Made by a program: the position numbers and the translations under genes
Shown: positions 48,367 through 60,370 of the stretch, in pieces
How the letters are laid out: each line of letters opens with the position of its first letter
How positions within the stretch are numbered: position 1 is the stretch's first letter
Assembly: GCA_023974075.1 (NCBI GenBank)
Contig: CM043797.1
Location: 27,914,023-27,978,022 of the forward strand
DNA length: 64,000 nt
Reading direction: 5' to 3'
From: Chaenocephalus aceratus
Lineage: Eukaryota; Chordata; Actinopteri; Perciformes; Channichthyidae
Notes under the pieces: generated by a model
Database searches by the model: none
Told to the model about the DNA's origin: nothing
The model's input: only the letters and a program-made list of their open reading frames with translations

Positions 48367-49769
48367 GAACTGTTTCCGAAAGTCCCACCCAGTTTTCCAG
48401 TCGGTCTAGTAATATGCTGTGGTCAACAGTGTCAAACGCAGCACTGAGATCTAATAATACTAACACTGAAGTTCTGCCACTGTCTGTGTTTAAGTGGATG
48501 TCATTAAAGACCTTTACAAGAGCAGTCTCAGTGCTGTGGTTTGGACGAAAGCCTGACTGGAACACATCAAAACAGTCATTTAAATGCAAGAAATTACTCA
48601 ACTGTTGAAAAACAACTTTTCAATGATTTTACCTAGAAATGGAAGGTTTGATATGGGCCTGTAATTGTTCATTACTGAAGCATCTAGATTATTCTTTTTT
48701 AAGAGCAGTTTAATGACTGCAGTTTTCATGGAGATATTTTCTTGCCAGACACTTCCTTTACCTTAGTTGGAGCAATGGCATCTATAACATTTTTAATTTT
48801 TGAATTAAAATGATCTACTAGCTCATTTACTGAGATGTTAGCAGGGGCAAGTGTGGAAGAACAATTTGAGTAAACATTTCCCTAGTATTTTCAGTTAAAC
48901 ATCGCTTTGTGGTTATCTCTTTTTGAACATTTTGTGAACAGAAATAGAGCTTTCAAAGAAAACACAGGAATGGTCAGAGAGTGCAACATCAGTCACCACA
49001 ACCTTAGAGATATTCAGACCCTTGAGATAATTAAGTCCAGAGTGTGCCCCTTATTGTGCGTGGGCTCCGTCACATGCTGAGTCAGTCCATAGTTATCAAG
49101 AACACAAAACAGTTCTTTAGCCCCTGTCCTGGGGGTTGTCAACATGGATGTTAAAATCACCAACAATGACTAGATGGTCAAAGTCAATACACACTATAGA
49201 CAGCAGTTCGGTAAAATCATCAAAAAAGCTTGCACAGTATTTGGGTGGTCTATAGATATTTAGGAACAGAGCTCGAGAGGAGCATTTCAGCTGAAGGGCC
49301 ACATATTCAAAAGAATCAAAGTTTCCATACGATGTCTTCCTGCATTGAAGGGAATCATCGAACAGAATAGCAACTCCACCCCCTTTTTATGCATTCTTTC
49401 CTGACTCATAAAACTAAAGTCGGAGGGGTTGATTCGATAAGAACAGCTGCACTGTTATTTTGTTCAATCCAAGTTTCTGTTAAAAACATAAAATCGAGAT
49501 TTTGCTCAGTGATAAAATCATTGATTTGTTTTTCCTGCCAAAGACCTGACATTTAATAAAGCTAGTTTAAGTTCGTTAAACACACTATCAGTCAGGTTTT
49601 TTGTAACAAGCTGTGGCTGACATGGAATCACTGCTAAATTAGATAAACTCACACAAACGTTTGAGCGCTTCCTGTATCTAAGATGATTCACCGCTCTTAA
49701 TCTATTACCTATCAACACAGGTATCGGCAGGCAGGGCCCCGGCAAGTCCTGGAAAGAGTTGAGTGCCAT
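48367..49769 (-). pseudogene. L2-like LINE endonuclease and N-terminal reverse transcriptase
   Basis: Reading from 49769 on the minus strand: LKLALLNVRSLAGKTNQ opens the AP-endonuclease domain (about 49520-49570), and HLVIVGDFNIHVDNP contains its GDFN catalytic motif (about 49140-49180). A linker follows, then SNLPFLGKIIEKVV (about 48620-48655). The frame at 48601-48367 gives DVFQSGFRPNHSTETAL and LVLLDLSAAFDTVDH, which contains the first RT catalytic Asp region. The frame is cut at SETVL by the DNA transposon. Stops and shifts separate the pieces. The endonuclease nicks target DNA and the RT copies LINE RNA; neither is functional here. Confidence 0.87.
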
Positions 49770-49797
49770 ACGCCCTTGAGCCTGGACTCAGCAGATA

Positions 49798-51106
49798 TCA
49801 GTTTGCAGCGTTTTGTACACACACATCCCTATCAGGCTTTGAAGGGGAGGGAGGACCCACCACCCTGCTCCTCTCAAAGGAGGGCAGGGTGAGGGCTACA
49901 CTGTAAGCCGGGGGAGATGGTGCGCATCTCTGCTTCGGTGATTTTGGTGGGCGTCGTTGAGGGGCGGGGGTAAAGGACATGCTGCCAACCCTGCGTGTCG
50001 CCTTCATGCGGTCATCAAACTCCATGGGGGTGGGCGAGGGTGAAAGGGTGAGCGGAGAGTAGAGAGAGCTGGGGGATGAATGAAGAGTATCCTCGAAGGC
50101 GTTGACAGGGGGGGTGACGGGCAGTGGAGACTCCTCCATTTGTGTCATCGGTCTCCCATAATCAGAACATTCCTCAGGCGGGTGCAGTGATACTTCTTCA
50201 GGGTTTTCTGCGCGATGTGTTGTGTCTTACTCCTGTTTTGATTCCTCTTGCTGCTTGTCCTTGGCAGAGGGAACAGATTGATGACGCAGGCAGTTGAATA
50301 TGTTATAGATAAACAATTTCACTCCTGACTTGTTCAGGCAAACTCCATTTGCGGTCTCAGAAAAAGTTAAAATTGTCAATAAAATGGACAGAATGGTCAA
50401 TACATGCAGTTGAAAGCCAGGTGTTCAGTGCAAACAATCTGCTGAATCTCTCCACTCCTCTTCTGACTTGCGGTAGAGGGCCACTGATGAACACCATTTA
50501 GAGAGCTGACAGTTTCCAACAACATTTAAAGTCTTCTTTCAGCACTTCTGACTCTTGTTTCACACATAATTTGTTCCAATATGTAGTACCACATTCTTCA
50601 GTCGGATGTTCAGCCCCAATATGCAGGATCTTCTCAGCCAAGTCAGAGACTGTATCCTTGGGAAAACAGAGTACTTGGTGTTGTTCTTACTACACAGACC
50701 TTTTACATCTCTTACAGCAGAGTCACCCACAATCAGAGTTTCAGGCCCAGTCGTTAGCTTTCCCTCTAGCCTTTTACTTTTGGAGTAGCTATTGGTCCTT
50801 ACCCTGCTGTATCCCATGGAAATGATTTACTCTTAGGCTTTGCACCCAGAGAGTTCCAGGGAGGACTACACTTGTAGATTTATTACCCAGTACACAGCCC
50901 TCCTGTTCCTTGGAATCCTTGTAGCTGCTAACTAGCTGTGAGTTAGCATACCCTTTTCCATTATTTTGCAACACTGGTAAAGTGGTGTCATTCCCACAAC
51001 ATAGTCCATTCACTTCCACGTTAACTTCCAACCATTGCATTTTCATTTCCAACACAGCTATCTTCTGTATACGTTTGTGGAAGTCATCTGTAGAGAACGG
51101 AGGCAT
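49798..51106 (-). pseudogene. L2-like LINE ORF1 with SGNH-esterase-like segment
   Basis: The likely start is MPPFSTDDFHKRIQKIAVLE at 51106, with a heptad-like run IQKIAVLEMKMQWLEV that could form a short coiled coil. After a frame change, 50817-50560 gives TLIVGDSAVRDVKG and VVLHIGTNYV, matching the GDS and HxGTND boxes of SGNH-esterase domains known in CR1/L2 ORF1 proteins; the Asp of the second box is Tyr here. A Pro/Ser-rich linker follows (50148-49798: PLPVTPPVNAFEDTLHSSPS), leading to the endonuclease frame. Esterase function in retrotransposition is not settled in the family; this copy is frameshifted. Confidence 0.75.
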
Positions 51107-51390
51107 TTTGCTACTGACTAGCTTAAGCTAAATAGCATGCAGTAGCCTTCCAGGCTTTAGCTGTTGCTAGGCCACGCTACTGTAAGACTGAGGTCGTCGT
51201 AAAAATGTTGAAATATGGCTGAAAACCTCCGTCTATTTACGAAGATGAACTGTCCCAGTGATAAGTTAATGTCCAGGAGCCGCTGCTCGAAGTTTTCAGA
51301 GAATAAGAATAGGAAAATCAGCATAAAAAGTAAGCAGAGGCAGGAGCAAGCAGAAAAGCGTCTGCACTGTAGACAAGGATATCTTCTAAA
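51107..51390 (-). other. Presumed 5' leader of the L2-like LINE
   Basis: Upstream of ORF1 on the minus strand there is about 280 bp with no frame of known type. The 5' end is placed near AGACGCTTTTCTGCTTGCTC (about 51340-51365), with low precision. Confidence 0.4.
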
Positions 51391-51554
51391 GTGATCTGAA
51401 ACATTTATTGCCAATGTAAATTAATCAAATGTTAATGGTTCCCTTTGGGAAGTAAGATAAGTATAGGGTATGTCCTAATGTTGTGATGTATACAGTTAAA
51501 ATACAGATATAATATACTTTATAAATGTATTATCTTTTCAATTTACACACGGCA
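51391..51554. other. Short anonymous spacer
   Basis: A+T-rich spacer between the L2 leader and another LINE 3' end. No feature. Confidence 0.35.
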
Positions 51555-51797
51555 TCTATTGCACGTCTGTCCGTCCTGGGAGAGGGATCCCTCCTCTGTT
51601 GCTCTCTCTGAGGTTTCTCCCATTTTTCCCTTTAAACTGGGTTTTTTTTGGAAGTTTTCCTTGTACGATGTGAGGGTCTAAGGACAGAGGGTGTCGTATT
51701 GTCATACTGATATTCTGTACACACTGTGAAGACCACTGAGACAAATGTAACATTTGTGATATTGGGCTATAATAATAAACATTGATTGATTGATTGA
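51555..51797 (+). mobile_element. 3' UTR of a fish LINE with (TGAT)n tail
   Basis: GTCCTGGGAGAGGGATCCCT, GAGGTTTCTCCCATTTTTCC, TACGATGTGAGGGTCTAAGG, TTGTGATATTGGGCTATA, then AATAAACATTGATTGATTGA. This is a very common 3' end of fish CR1/Rex1-like LINEs. The coding part is absent through 5' truncation. Confidence 0.75.
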
Positions 51798-52646
51798 CTT
51801 TCCGAACACTAACAAAGAAGAACATTAGTTTTGACGTGCCAGTTCCTGATTTACTTTTGGAATATAGTATGTATATGTATGTATGTGTTTTGTATTATGG
51901 TTGCTTTCCCCTTACATAGTGCCTCATACCTAAGTACTTAGCATGAGTTTGTTAACATCCTTCATATGCATGTGTACAGTATGTGTGAAAGTAAATGGGT
52001 TTATAATCAATGCCGTTGCCTCCCCGATGTTAGTAATAAGAGGTTGAGTGTACTTATTCCCATGTGGATGTAAATCTCCATGTGTGTATGCTGTCTCGCT
52101 GTGACTGTGTGTGTATGTCTGATAAGAGCAGTGCTGCGGTCCTCTGTGCTCTGCTTCTGTCAGAGACAAATTAGCAGGGCTGTACGGAGGCCAGACAGGT
52201 TTGCACCGAGGCAGCTCAGCAGAGCATAGATGGTGGAATTGATACAGGATATTTGGATGGATGTTAATCAAAGAGGGAGTAAAACCCTATACATCCAGTA
52301 CACTCAAAACCTTTATCGAAGCTGATATCATCAAAATATTTACATAACTTACAGATCATCAATTGTCAAACGTCCCTGCTGTTGTCTCAATACTATAACA
52401 AAGTATCTTAGTAGGACATTCACACTTGCCATAGAAGGGAGACCTCAGTGCTGGCTGAAGCAATATTAGACTAATCTTATTATTCAGCTTTAATATTGTT
52501 GCTAGATATATAGATGCAAAATAAAAACTTTGAAAATGTAATCTAGTCGTTCATCTATTGGACTACACATTTTGCTTTCTTACAAATATGTAGTGTAGTG
52601 TGATGTTTATAAACCTGCTGGGTTGTCACAGGAACAGATTGTAGAC
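51798..52646. other. Anonymous non-coding DNA
   Basis: No gene supported. The 113-codon minus-strand frame at 51930-52271 is His/Thr-rich without a recognisable domain. A GC-richer patch at 52130-52235 could be conserved sequence but shows nothing specific. Confidence 0.4.
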
Positions 52647-53245
52647 AGTAAGTAAGTAAGTAAAACTTTATTTATATAGCACCCTTCTCAACACGGATGT
52701 ACAAAGTGCTTTAGTACACAGTACACAATTCAAAGTACAACTATAAAAAGGCATACAACAGCAGCAGGTAATACATAGGATAAAACATACGATAAAACAC
52801 CAATAAAAAAGACAGACTAACCTCACCTCCTCCGACGACCCAAAGGCCTGTCGGAACAGGTGGGTCTTTGACTGCCCCCTAAAAATCTCTATTGAGGCCG
52901 AGGTTTTTATTATCTGGGGAATTTGTTCCAAAACCTTGGGGCCACCACCTCAAAGGCACGGTCCTCCTTAGTCTTTATCCTGGTTCGGGGCACCCTTAGT
53001 AGGCCTTGTTCAGAGGACCTCAGGGCCCGGTTTAGGTGTGAGGGTGGATCAGGTCATTGATGTAGGCTGGGGCTTGGCCATGGACAGCTCTATATGTGAA
53101 GACCAATACTTTGAATTGGGTTCTGAGATGGACAGGGAGGCAGTGCAGGGCAGAAAGAGTCAGAGTGATGTGCATGTTTTTTTGGTAGTAGTAGTTGAGT
53201 AGTAGAGATTTTTCTTTTTTTCGCAGTGACTTCACCCCGTAGACC
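52647..53245 (-). mobile_element. 5'-truncated CR1/L2-like LINE, reverse transcriptase C-terminus
   Basis: On the minus strand the frames give CLPVHLRTQFKVLVFTYRAVHGQAPAYINDL (shown here only as its family signature: LPV-x-FKVL-x-TYRA), then ALRSSEQGLLRVPR, FEVVAPRFWNKFP-like text and KTHLFRQAF. The 3' UTR ends GTGCTATATAAATAAAGTTT and a (TTAC)n tail at 52647-52664. Three frames are needed to follow it, so it is decayed. The signature belongs to the C-terminal region after the RT of CR1/L2-group LINEs. Confidence 0.82.
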
Positions 53246-53401
53246 AGTTGGAACAGAGGTCACATACACACTAAATATTTCAGATACTGAAACCAACATG
53301 ATTTATAAAGCCTGAAAAGATAAACTGCAGATATGCACGGATTCTCTGTACATTGAAACATCAAGATATGAATTGATTGGATAGTATACATGTGTATAGT
53401 T

Positions 53402-53597
53402 ACAGGGAGGCGTGTGGCACAGTGGATAGAGCGTTGGGATCAGGGGTCACAGGTTCAAACCCCACTGCAGTCAGCATGTTGTTGTGTCCCTGGGCAAGAC
53501 ACTTCACCCCAAATTGCTCCTGTGGGGATTGTCCACAGTATTGAGTATGTAAGTCGCTTTGGATAAAAGCGTCTAACAAATAACATGTAATGTAATA
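53402..53597 (+). mobile_element. tRNA-derived SINE (V-SINE/HE1-like)
   Basis: A tRNA-like head carries an A box (TGGCACAGTGGATAGAGCG, 53415-53433) and a perfect B box (GGTTCAAACCC, 53452-53462), the internal RNA polymerase III promoter. It is followed by TCCCTGGGCAAGACACTTCA and the 3' domain AAGTCGCTTTGGATAAAAGC with GTCTAACAAAT and an ATGTAATGTAAT tail. The overall length (about 195 bp) and order fit fish V-SINE/HE1 elements. It is not a functional tRNA gene: the acceptor and anticodon stems do not close. Confidence 0.88.
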
Positions 53598-56500
53598 TAG
53601 TTGTCACTATACAACAAGAAAAAACCATCGACCCCAGATGCTCATGTATCTCTTTAGTTTCTACTGGCTGGCTTTTCAGGTGAGCAGATGGTTACAACTT
53701 TATTTAATTGACCTTTCTTTCTGTTGACAATCCCATACATTTGGGACTTCTGGCAGCAATTCAAAAAGCGGTCATAAAGACTAGTCAGACAATCAGTTAA
53801 AGCCATAACAGTTCTCCAAACATCTTTTGGCAGTGGAGGTGAGCATTTCTCCCAACGTAATTCTGTTATTGCTTTAAATCCCCCCTTTTTAATAGTTTAT
53901 GCATTGCATGTGCACACTTTGGGATCCTATCTCACTTCATCCTAGTTCAACAAAACACACATTGGCTGTACGTGGAGGATAAGGAGATTGTATTTATACT
54001 TATATAGTTAACAGAAAGCATCAAACACAAAAGAACTTCAAACCTTAAGAAAAAATATAAAAGCTTCTCTTAAGATCATCCTTTATCTGATATTTAACTT
54101 TAAAGTCAAACTTTATATTATTCTCAGTTTTACACAGTTTCATTGTTTATAGACATTATGAGAATGAAGCTCTCTCATAATGTTCCTGTGTCTATAGAAA
54201 CAGCTACTTAGGCATATGATCACGTTCAAATGCAACTGTACATGTTAGTTAAAGTTCAAGAAACATTTAAAAAACAATAAACAAGGACATAAATGCTTGT
54301 TTCAGAGTAAATGTGGCTATGGGTAGTTTCACTGAGGTTGAACTGCATCTAAGTTGAAGACAAGTCAAAACAGGTCCTATGACTGCTACACACTCTCTCT
54401 ACAGCTAACGTATCAGAGTATATTTACTGGCTTACACATCATTTTATACATAGAATATTTCAGAGGTTGCGGTACAATTTGCACCGCCATTATATGTTTT
54501 CCCCCTCCTGCTTGGAGCCTTCCCTTCCTTTCTGGCTATGTATTATTTTCTGCAAAACCCAAGTAAACACAGTAAATAAAAATATATAATATAATATTTT
54601 ATAAAAATAAATAAAACAGCAGTTTATTAGAGTGAGCTAAACGACAAAACATCCAAGATATTTTATATTTCAGTAAAGTGCAGAGAAATAAAAATATTCT
54701 CATCCAGCACTGATGCAACTTCAAATGGTTCGTTTTTGACATTCAAATAACTTTTTACATAGTTTTCAACGAGACATCGAGTCAAACAACAATCTTCTTA
54801 TCTGCCTTATAATTTCAAAGATAACTCAACATTCTCATTCAAACTATCTGGTATCTTTCACAATACAGCATATCTCTATTTCTTTATCCCCTTGTGAAAT
54901 ATGTTCATAGATTAGAATAAAGTAGGCAGCATGCCATCAAAGAAGTTTCCACTTATCTAAGATCAGTTATCTTGGAAATTGAAGGGGATTGATGTGGGAG
55001 AATCGGATATTTGAAGTCTACATCTCTAGAGTTTAAGATGCATAAGTTCACAAGTATAGAAAGACTGTAATAGGTCACACTGATTCCATGGTGTGTGTGG
55101 TGCGCATGTGGTTTTAATTGCTATCTTATTATACTGTAAGTGCAGTGTATGTGTACATCATGCATACATAGAGTTCACATACATACATGGGTTTTGCTCT
55201 TCAATCAGCAGTATTTCACCTTTTTTATGTTTGTATTCACAGTTAAAAAGCGCTCAAGTCAATAAAATGTCAAGCATCTCTAATTTAAAGTTACAGGTTG
55301 ACATCTTACTTGTGTGAAACACTGCATATCCACTTATTCTGATGCATAGCCATTTATTTTGGGATACTGCAGGTTGATCTAAATGTGTCAAGAAGATTCA
55401 GATTTCTAGCAACTGTTAGATGTCAACATAAATATTGAATACTTAGGTCTAGATATATGTTTCAAGCCAAGAGATAAATGTAAGAGTATGAGGCTCTTGA
55501 CTAGTGTTAGGAGACAATGTATCAATAATTAGTGAACAAAGCATTGAGCATTTTTCGAGTTTTCTTTGTCAGCCGGGCATGGTAATATGCCAAATGTGGT
55601 GCCATTTTTCATTCACAACATGTAATTTGTTTGTGAAAACATGCCAGATTCAATTTAGTTTGGAGTATGCAGCTGGCCTTACAGAGCTGTCCAATTATGG
55701 AAATCGTACACCATCAATTGGTGACGTCAATTGACCAGACGCAGGTCTTATGTCATAAACACTGCACATCACTGATGAAGGCTATTGCATATGTGTGCCT
55801 GACATGTTTAAGATGTACCAAATGTGTCAAACATGTATGTTTTTCTTTTTTATCACAGTGGGCGAACTCAAAGAAAATATGTCAGTAAAAATGCATGCTG
55901 TCTCTTAGATACTCTATGACATGTAATATGTGTTCAAATTCAAACATCTCTGCTGTCCAGTCTTGTGGCCCAGCGATATGGAGTCTTTCAGCTCTGACAC
56001 ACTACACGCTTATAAGATGATGCTGTTGCTCATTAATGATCAATAATTTGTTTCTATAGGAGAAACACGTTTTAAAAAAATTTGTTGCCACAATTAGTCA
56101 TGCAAATGTCAGAATAAGTCAAGAGGTTTGACCATTACAATCACAGAAATACTTGACATAACATGTTTAAACATATTTGATAACGGGGTTTCTCCCACCA
56201 TAAATAACAACTTTTATTGTCAGTGAAACAACAATTTGTGCTGTTTTTGACATTTCAAGGACATCACTTATCTCACCCTGATACTTATTTAGCTCTCAAT
56301 CGCCTTAAGTATATTCAAGGACCTTGTTTTATTTACTCTTCAACCAAGAAAGCACAGCAAACCATGTCATCTCTGAATCAATCCTCTCCTGATGTCTTAT
56401 CCTATTCCGGATGATTGAATGGAAATGATCTGTTGTCAAACTCACACAAGTATTCACTAGATGGTCTGTGGGTGTGCATGCATGAAGGCATTTGCAACTG

Positions 56501-56675
56501 TGGGTATACATGTCTGTGCAATCTATATGTAAACAAATAGAAAATGTGTTTTATTATATTCAGAAAAAGATTGGCACTGTTTTTATCAAATGATTTTAGA
56601 GTGCTGCTGTTCAGATCATCTAAAAACACATGTGTAAAGGGTCTTTCAAAGCAACCCTGTTTGGTTTGTTTAAAG
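53598..56675. other. Anonymous A+T-rich non-coding DNA
   Basis: About 3.1 kb without a recognised gene, RNA or transposon end. The open frames are short and do not resemble any family. Confidence 0.45.
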
Positions 56676-56680
56676 CCATC

Positions 56681-57075
56681 TGTCAGGGTTGAGTGAGGCA
56701 AGCAGCACCCAATGCAGATGAACAGAAAAAACCTTTATTTCAAGGCTACTGGAACAAACTTCGACAAAACAGTACTCTCATCCCGAGACCACCGTCCACA
56801 TATGCCAAGGAACTCACAAAGACTAACAGTCAACACAGAACCTAAATACACCCAGGACTAATCAAAACAAGAGACAGGTGAGGAGGGAGGAGAAAACACA
56901 GGGGCACCAGGTGAACACAATCAGACAACTAGACACACCAGGGAAACTAACGACAGGAGGAAAAACAGGGAAAAGGACCAGACAATATACTATAAGAGGA
57001 AAACATGACAGGGAGAACAGCAAAACACCTAAAACAAGACATACAAAACGTGACATAAACACAATAATCGTAACA
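56681..57075 (-). mobile_element. Solo-LTR-like insertion (395 bp) with 5-bp TSD CCATC
   Basis: It begins TGTCAGGGTTGAGTG and ends ATAATCGTAACA (TG...CA), flanked by perfect CCATC (56676-56680 and 57076-57080). On the minus strand it would start TGTTACGATTATTG and carries AATAAA (from CCTTTATTTC) about 60 bp before the end. This is the order expected for an LTR in minus orientation. No coding sequence accompanies it, so it is probably a solo LTR left by recombination. It resembles the 486-bp insertion at 21917 in size, ends and orientation of the poly(A) signal. Confidence 0.85.
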
Positions 57076-57080
57076 CCATC

Positions 57081-59465
57081 TCTGGCCTGTTTACCAGGTT
57101 AGTGTAATACATTTTGGTAGAAGTAGAAGCTGTAAATCAAACCCTAATTAATAAGTCAAAAGCTGTTAATATTGCCCTGCTTGCATTCAACTTCCTTTAC
57201 TTTGACAGTTCATTAAGCCCACTAAAAAGTGTGCGACAGCAATCCCACAGTAATCAGCCCCAAATCATTACTGTCTCTACCTTGGTTAGATAGTCATTAT
57301 GCATAACATGCAGTCAATTTGCAGTCTAATAGTACGAATAATGACTACAACTTTTTTCCTTAGTGAGCTCTATGTGGCAACAAATAACCCACACACATGT
57401 ATATTTATATATACTATATATATATATATAATATATAGTCTAGTAAATAAGAATGCCATTCATATCCTATGATTTCAACTGTTCTCTTGTAAGTACATTT
57501 GTCAATGACTTATTGGACCGGTTTTCCCCGAAGGCAGAGTGCATCAGCAGCTGGATACTCTTGATCTCAGCTGGTTAACAGGCCATTTCTTGAAGAATGG
57601 ATATCATTACTGGAGGATTGATGAATATTATTTTAATCTCGTGAGGGAAAGGAGAAGTCGCTTTGGAGAAATGCCACTTCAGTGGACCTACAGAAAACAC
57701 ACTAAATGGGTAATTTCTGACACATTCCTTAATTGGATGTGTTAAAAACAAAAGAGAAAACTACTCCTACAGTATGTAGATAAACATTAACTGAAATGCC
57801 ACACTTAAATTAAGGGAAGTAAATAAGTGAGTCATTATTTTAATGAGACTGTAAAACTGTAGTAAAGGGGGGTTTTGTTGGCAGCCAAATAGGCTGATCA
57901 GTGGAGGTAAACCATCGACCATCAGTCCACCAAAGAGAAGTTCCTACACACTGGTATTAAATGTTGGGGATTGACCTTTACAGCCACATATTGATCACCT
58001 TGGTCCTGACAGTTAGAGCTCCAGGACAGAGAATAATGGACAAAACAATGTCTGGAATAGGCTCAATAAGGATGTATTCATACTTTTGAACGTGACATGA
58101 GAAAACGGGAGTTAAAGGAGTTGGACCCACATACATGGAGTCGATATCAAATTAACATGCCATTTGATTACAATTCAAACTTTACACTCAAATACCAGGT
58201 TCGGATTTGCTGTTGTAAACAACATAATCTTAACCATACGTAAAGGAAAGAAAATTGTCTGAGTCTGTTCTTTTTCCACTGCGTCGCGGCATAGCCTATA
58301 ACACAACCCTCTCTGTCCAGATGTACGCCAGTCCCACTGAGCCGTGACCTTCACCCCCACTCATTGGCATCTCAAAGCATGTCTTTGCCGCTCATCATCT
58401 CATACAGTATGTGTGATTATACAACATGCCAGATCATATCAATGCAAAGGTAAATAACGTAATAGATTGCCCACACAGAGACCCTAGATAAATAGGGAAT
58501 TTTAACATTCTATTGAAGCTGAGGACCATGGCAGCCATGTCATTTCCTAAGCTGCCCCTGAAAGTCATAATATTAATATTTCTTCATAGCAATAAAGCCA
58601 TATTACCATATGAAGGCCATAGGATAATATTATTATCAGCAGCCAGCTCACTGTGTGTGCCTCCCAGTGGCAGGGATAATTTTAAAGCACAGCCCAAAGC
58701 ACAAGTGCATATGTGCGTATGTGCGTGCGTGCGTGTGTGCGAGATCAGTTCCCTGAAGCGACAGCTGCACGCCGAGTTCCTGAATGGAGAAAGATTCTCT
58801 GTGATGACTACCAAGTGGCACACACGTCTCTCCAACCTCTTTCTCCTCTAATTTCTCTTACTTTGTACTTTCCCTTATCTTTTCCTGTATTTCCCTCTTG
58901 TGATTTGCTTCTTATTTCCCTATGTTCCTGTTGGCCTATACTATTCTACCCTCTCTCTTCTCATCTCCCCCCTCTCAGTTCTACATCTCCCATCCCTTTT
59001 CTTTTTTCTATAATATTATTACTCCCCAATCACCATAATCACCGAATCAGAACTGCTTGCTTCTGCTCTCTGCAAAATGAGACGCATCTGTCACATCTAC
59101 AACCTCTATTAAACATTGAATAAGAGCAGAATAAAGAGGGGAAGGATGGAAGAAATAATGAGTCAATGAAGGGAAAGGGAAAATAAAGAACAATGATAAA
59201 TTGTAGGAAGAATAAAAGGGGATTCAAAAACACCATAATGGAGGGCAACGAGAGTAAGGATGTGTGGAAACCTGGTGAAAAGCAAGGGGTATATATTTAG
59301 CAGTGTTTCAGATTATGAGTCGTTTGATGTCAGAGCTCAATTAGCTACAGTAGTGAGTATTTTGAGAACTCTTGCTGTACAGACACAATGTGTGTGTGTG
59401 GCAGTGTACATGAATGTAGTGTGTGAGTGCAACAAAGATGGAGGGATGCTGGAGAGAAAACTATT
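57081..59465. other. Anonymous non-coding DNA
   Basis: About 2.4 kb without a gene. It contains an (AT)n-rich near-palindrome at about 57395-57440, a GTGCGT repeat patch near 58710-58740, a pyrimidine-rich stretch (about 58825-59000) and a purine-rich stretch (about 59115-59225). Confidence 0.45.
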
Positions 59466-59660
59466 GGTTACTTACGTAACCCCAGGACTGATTGGCTGGT
59501 GATCTTGACGTCAGCGTCAGGGAATTCACCCCCTATAAGTAGCTTGTGCCACGGCGCATGCGTCATTCAAAATAAGCACCTCTTCTCCTGCTTCACCATA
59601 GCAAGGAGGGCCGGTCTCTCCACTTCATGTTACTCTGAGGCTGGGGTTACGTAAGTCACC
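59466..59660. repeat. DIRS terminal segment bounded by 18-bp inverted repeats
   Basis: GGTTACTTACGTAACCCC at 59466-59483 and its near-complement at 59643-59660 (17 of 18 match) enclose 159 bp. DIRS elements carry inverted or split terminal repeats used with the recombinase. I take this as the 3' terminal repeat region; which base is the exact end is not decided. Confidence 0.6.
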
Positions 59661-59767
59661 TATAGTTCTCATTCATAACACTCCCGTTCGATGTCTCACT
59701 ATGGGATATTGTAGCTCCCGTATTGCCAGACGAGCTTATCTCGAAAATCACCAAACCGACCAGAACT

Positions 59768-60335
59768 TTAACAGGTAGGCTCCGACTCAACCAGGTGCCC
59801 AGCACTGCTTGAGTCAAACTGGGAGTAGAACGTCCAGACTGTTAAAAAAGGCGGACAAAAGTGAGCAGCGAGGACCAGCTCGCCGCTTGCACCAATGTCT
59901 TGGATGGGAGACATCCTGGACAGAGCCCAGGATGCAGCCGGACCCTGAGTCAAAAGAACTCGCGAACCCGAGGGTGCCTGCAAACTCTGACTCGTATGGG
60001 CCCCACAGCAATTGCTTCCACAAACAGTGGGAGAGCCGTTGCTTAGTAACAGGCTTGCCCTTATAAGGGATAGCCCAGGACACAAGGGGCTTGGTCATTA
60101 TGACGAAGCACCCCTGATCTGTCCCTGTACGTGCGTAAAGCACGGGCTGGATACGGCAAATCCGGCCGCTGTTCTCTGGAGGAATACAGTGGCGGGGAGG
60201 ATGCCTCAATGTCAAATATGGTACCTGAACCAACCGCCTTAAAATAAAGGCAGGGTTGGGCTTCAACCACACTCTGTTTGCTCTGGGGCGAACCGAGTGC
60301 CTGAAGACTGTACAGATAACGCAGTTAAGTGCCAC
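59768..60335 (-). pseudogene. DIRS tyrosine recombinase, C-terminal part
   Basis: From 60335 downward, frames give WLKPNPAFI, ARALRTYRDRSGVLR, GKPVTKQRLSHCLW and then ASSWALSRMSPIQDIGAS and ASWSSLLTFVRLF in shifted frames. This matches the C-terminal catalytic region of DIRS recombinases (the segment containing the HxxR box and the terminal Tyr). The HxxR equivalent is not readable (text near 59960 is frameshifted), and the first catalytic Arg lies in the missing part. The enzyme normally integrates the circular cDNA; this copy is dead. Confidence 0.75.
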
Positions 60336-60370
60336 TGGCTCGCTTTTCAGCTGCCAGGGTCAGCTTCATG

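Larger units (their letters stand above)
42833..51390 (-). mobile_element. Near-full-length L2/Maui-like LINE, split by a DNA transposon
   Basis: The minus strand runs from a leader near 51390, through ORF1 (51106 to about 49798), AP endonuclease (49769 to about 49100) and reverse transcriptase (about 48800 to 48365, then 44021 to about 43000). It ends in the fish L2-type 3' end GTGCTATATAAATAAACTTG with CCTTGCC near 42840. The reverse transcriptase is interrupted at 44024-48364 by a TA-flanked insertion. Without that insert the LINE is about 4.2 kb. Frameshifts and stops occur throughout. The 5' border is uncertain by about 200 bp and no target duplication was found. L2 placement rests on the endonuclease/RT style, esterase-type ORF1 and tail. 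Confidence 0.85.

Noticed and set aside
51930..52271. 113-codon minus-strand frame
   Set aside because: Composition is His/Thr/Tyr-rich without a recognisable motif, and there is no promoter or homologue that I can name.
53402..53480. Possible tRNA gene with A and B boxes
   Set aside because: The cloverleaf stems do not close and the sequence continues into a SINE body and tail, so it is a tRNA-derived SINE.
59809..60270. Several overlapping plus-strand frames opposite the DIRS element
   Set aside because: They are antisense shadows of the recombinase and RNase H region in GC-rich DNA.
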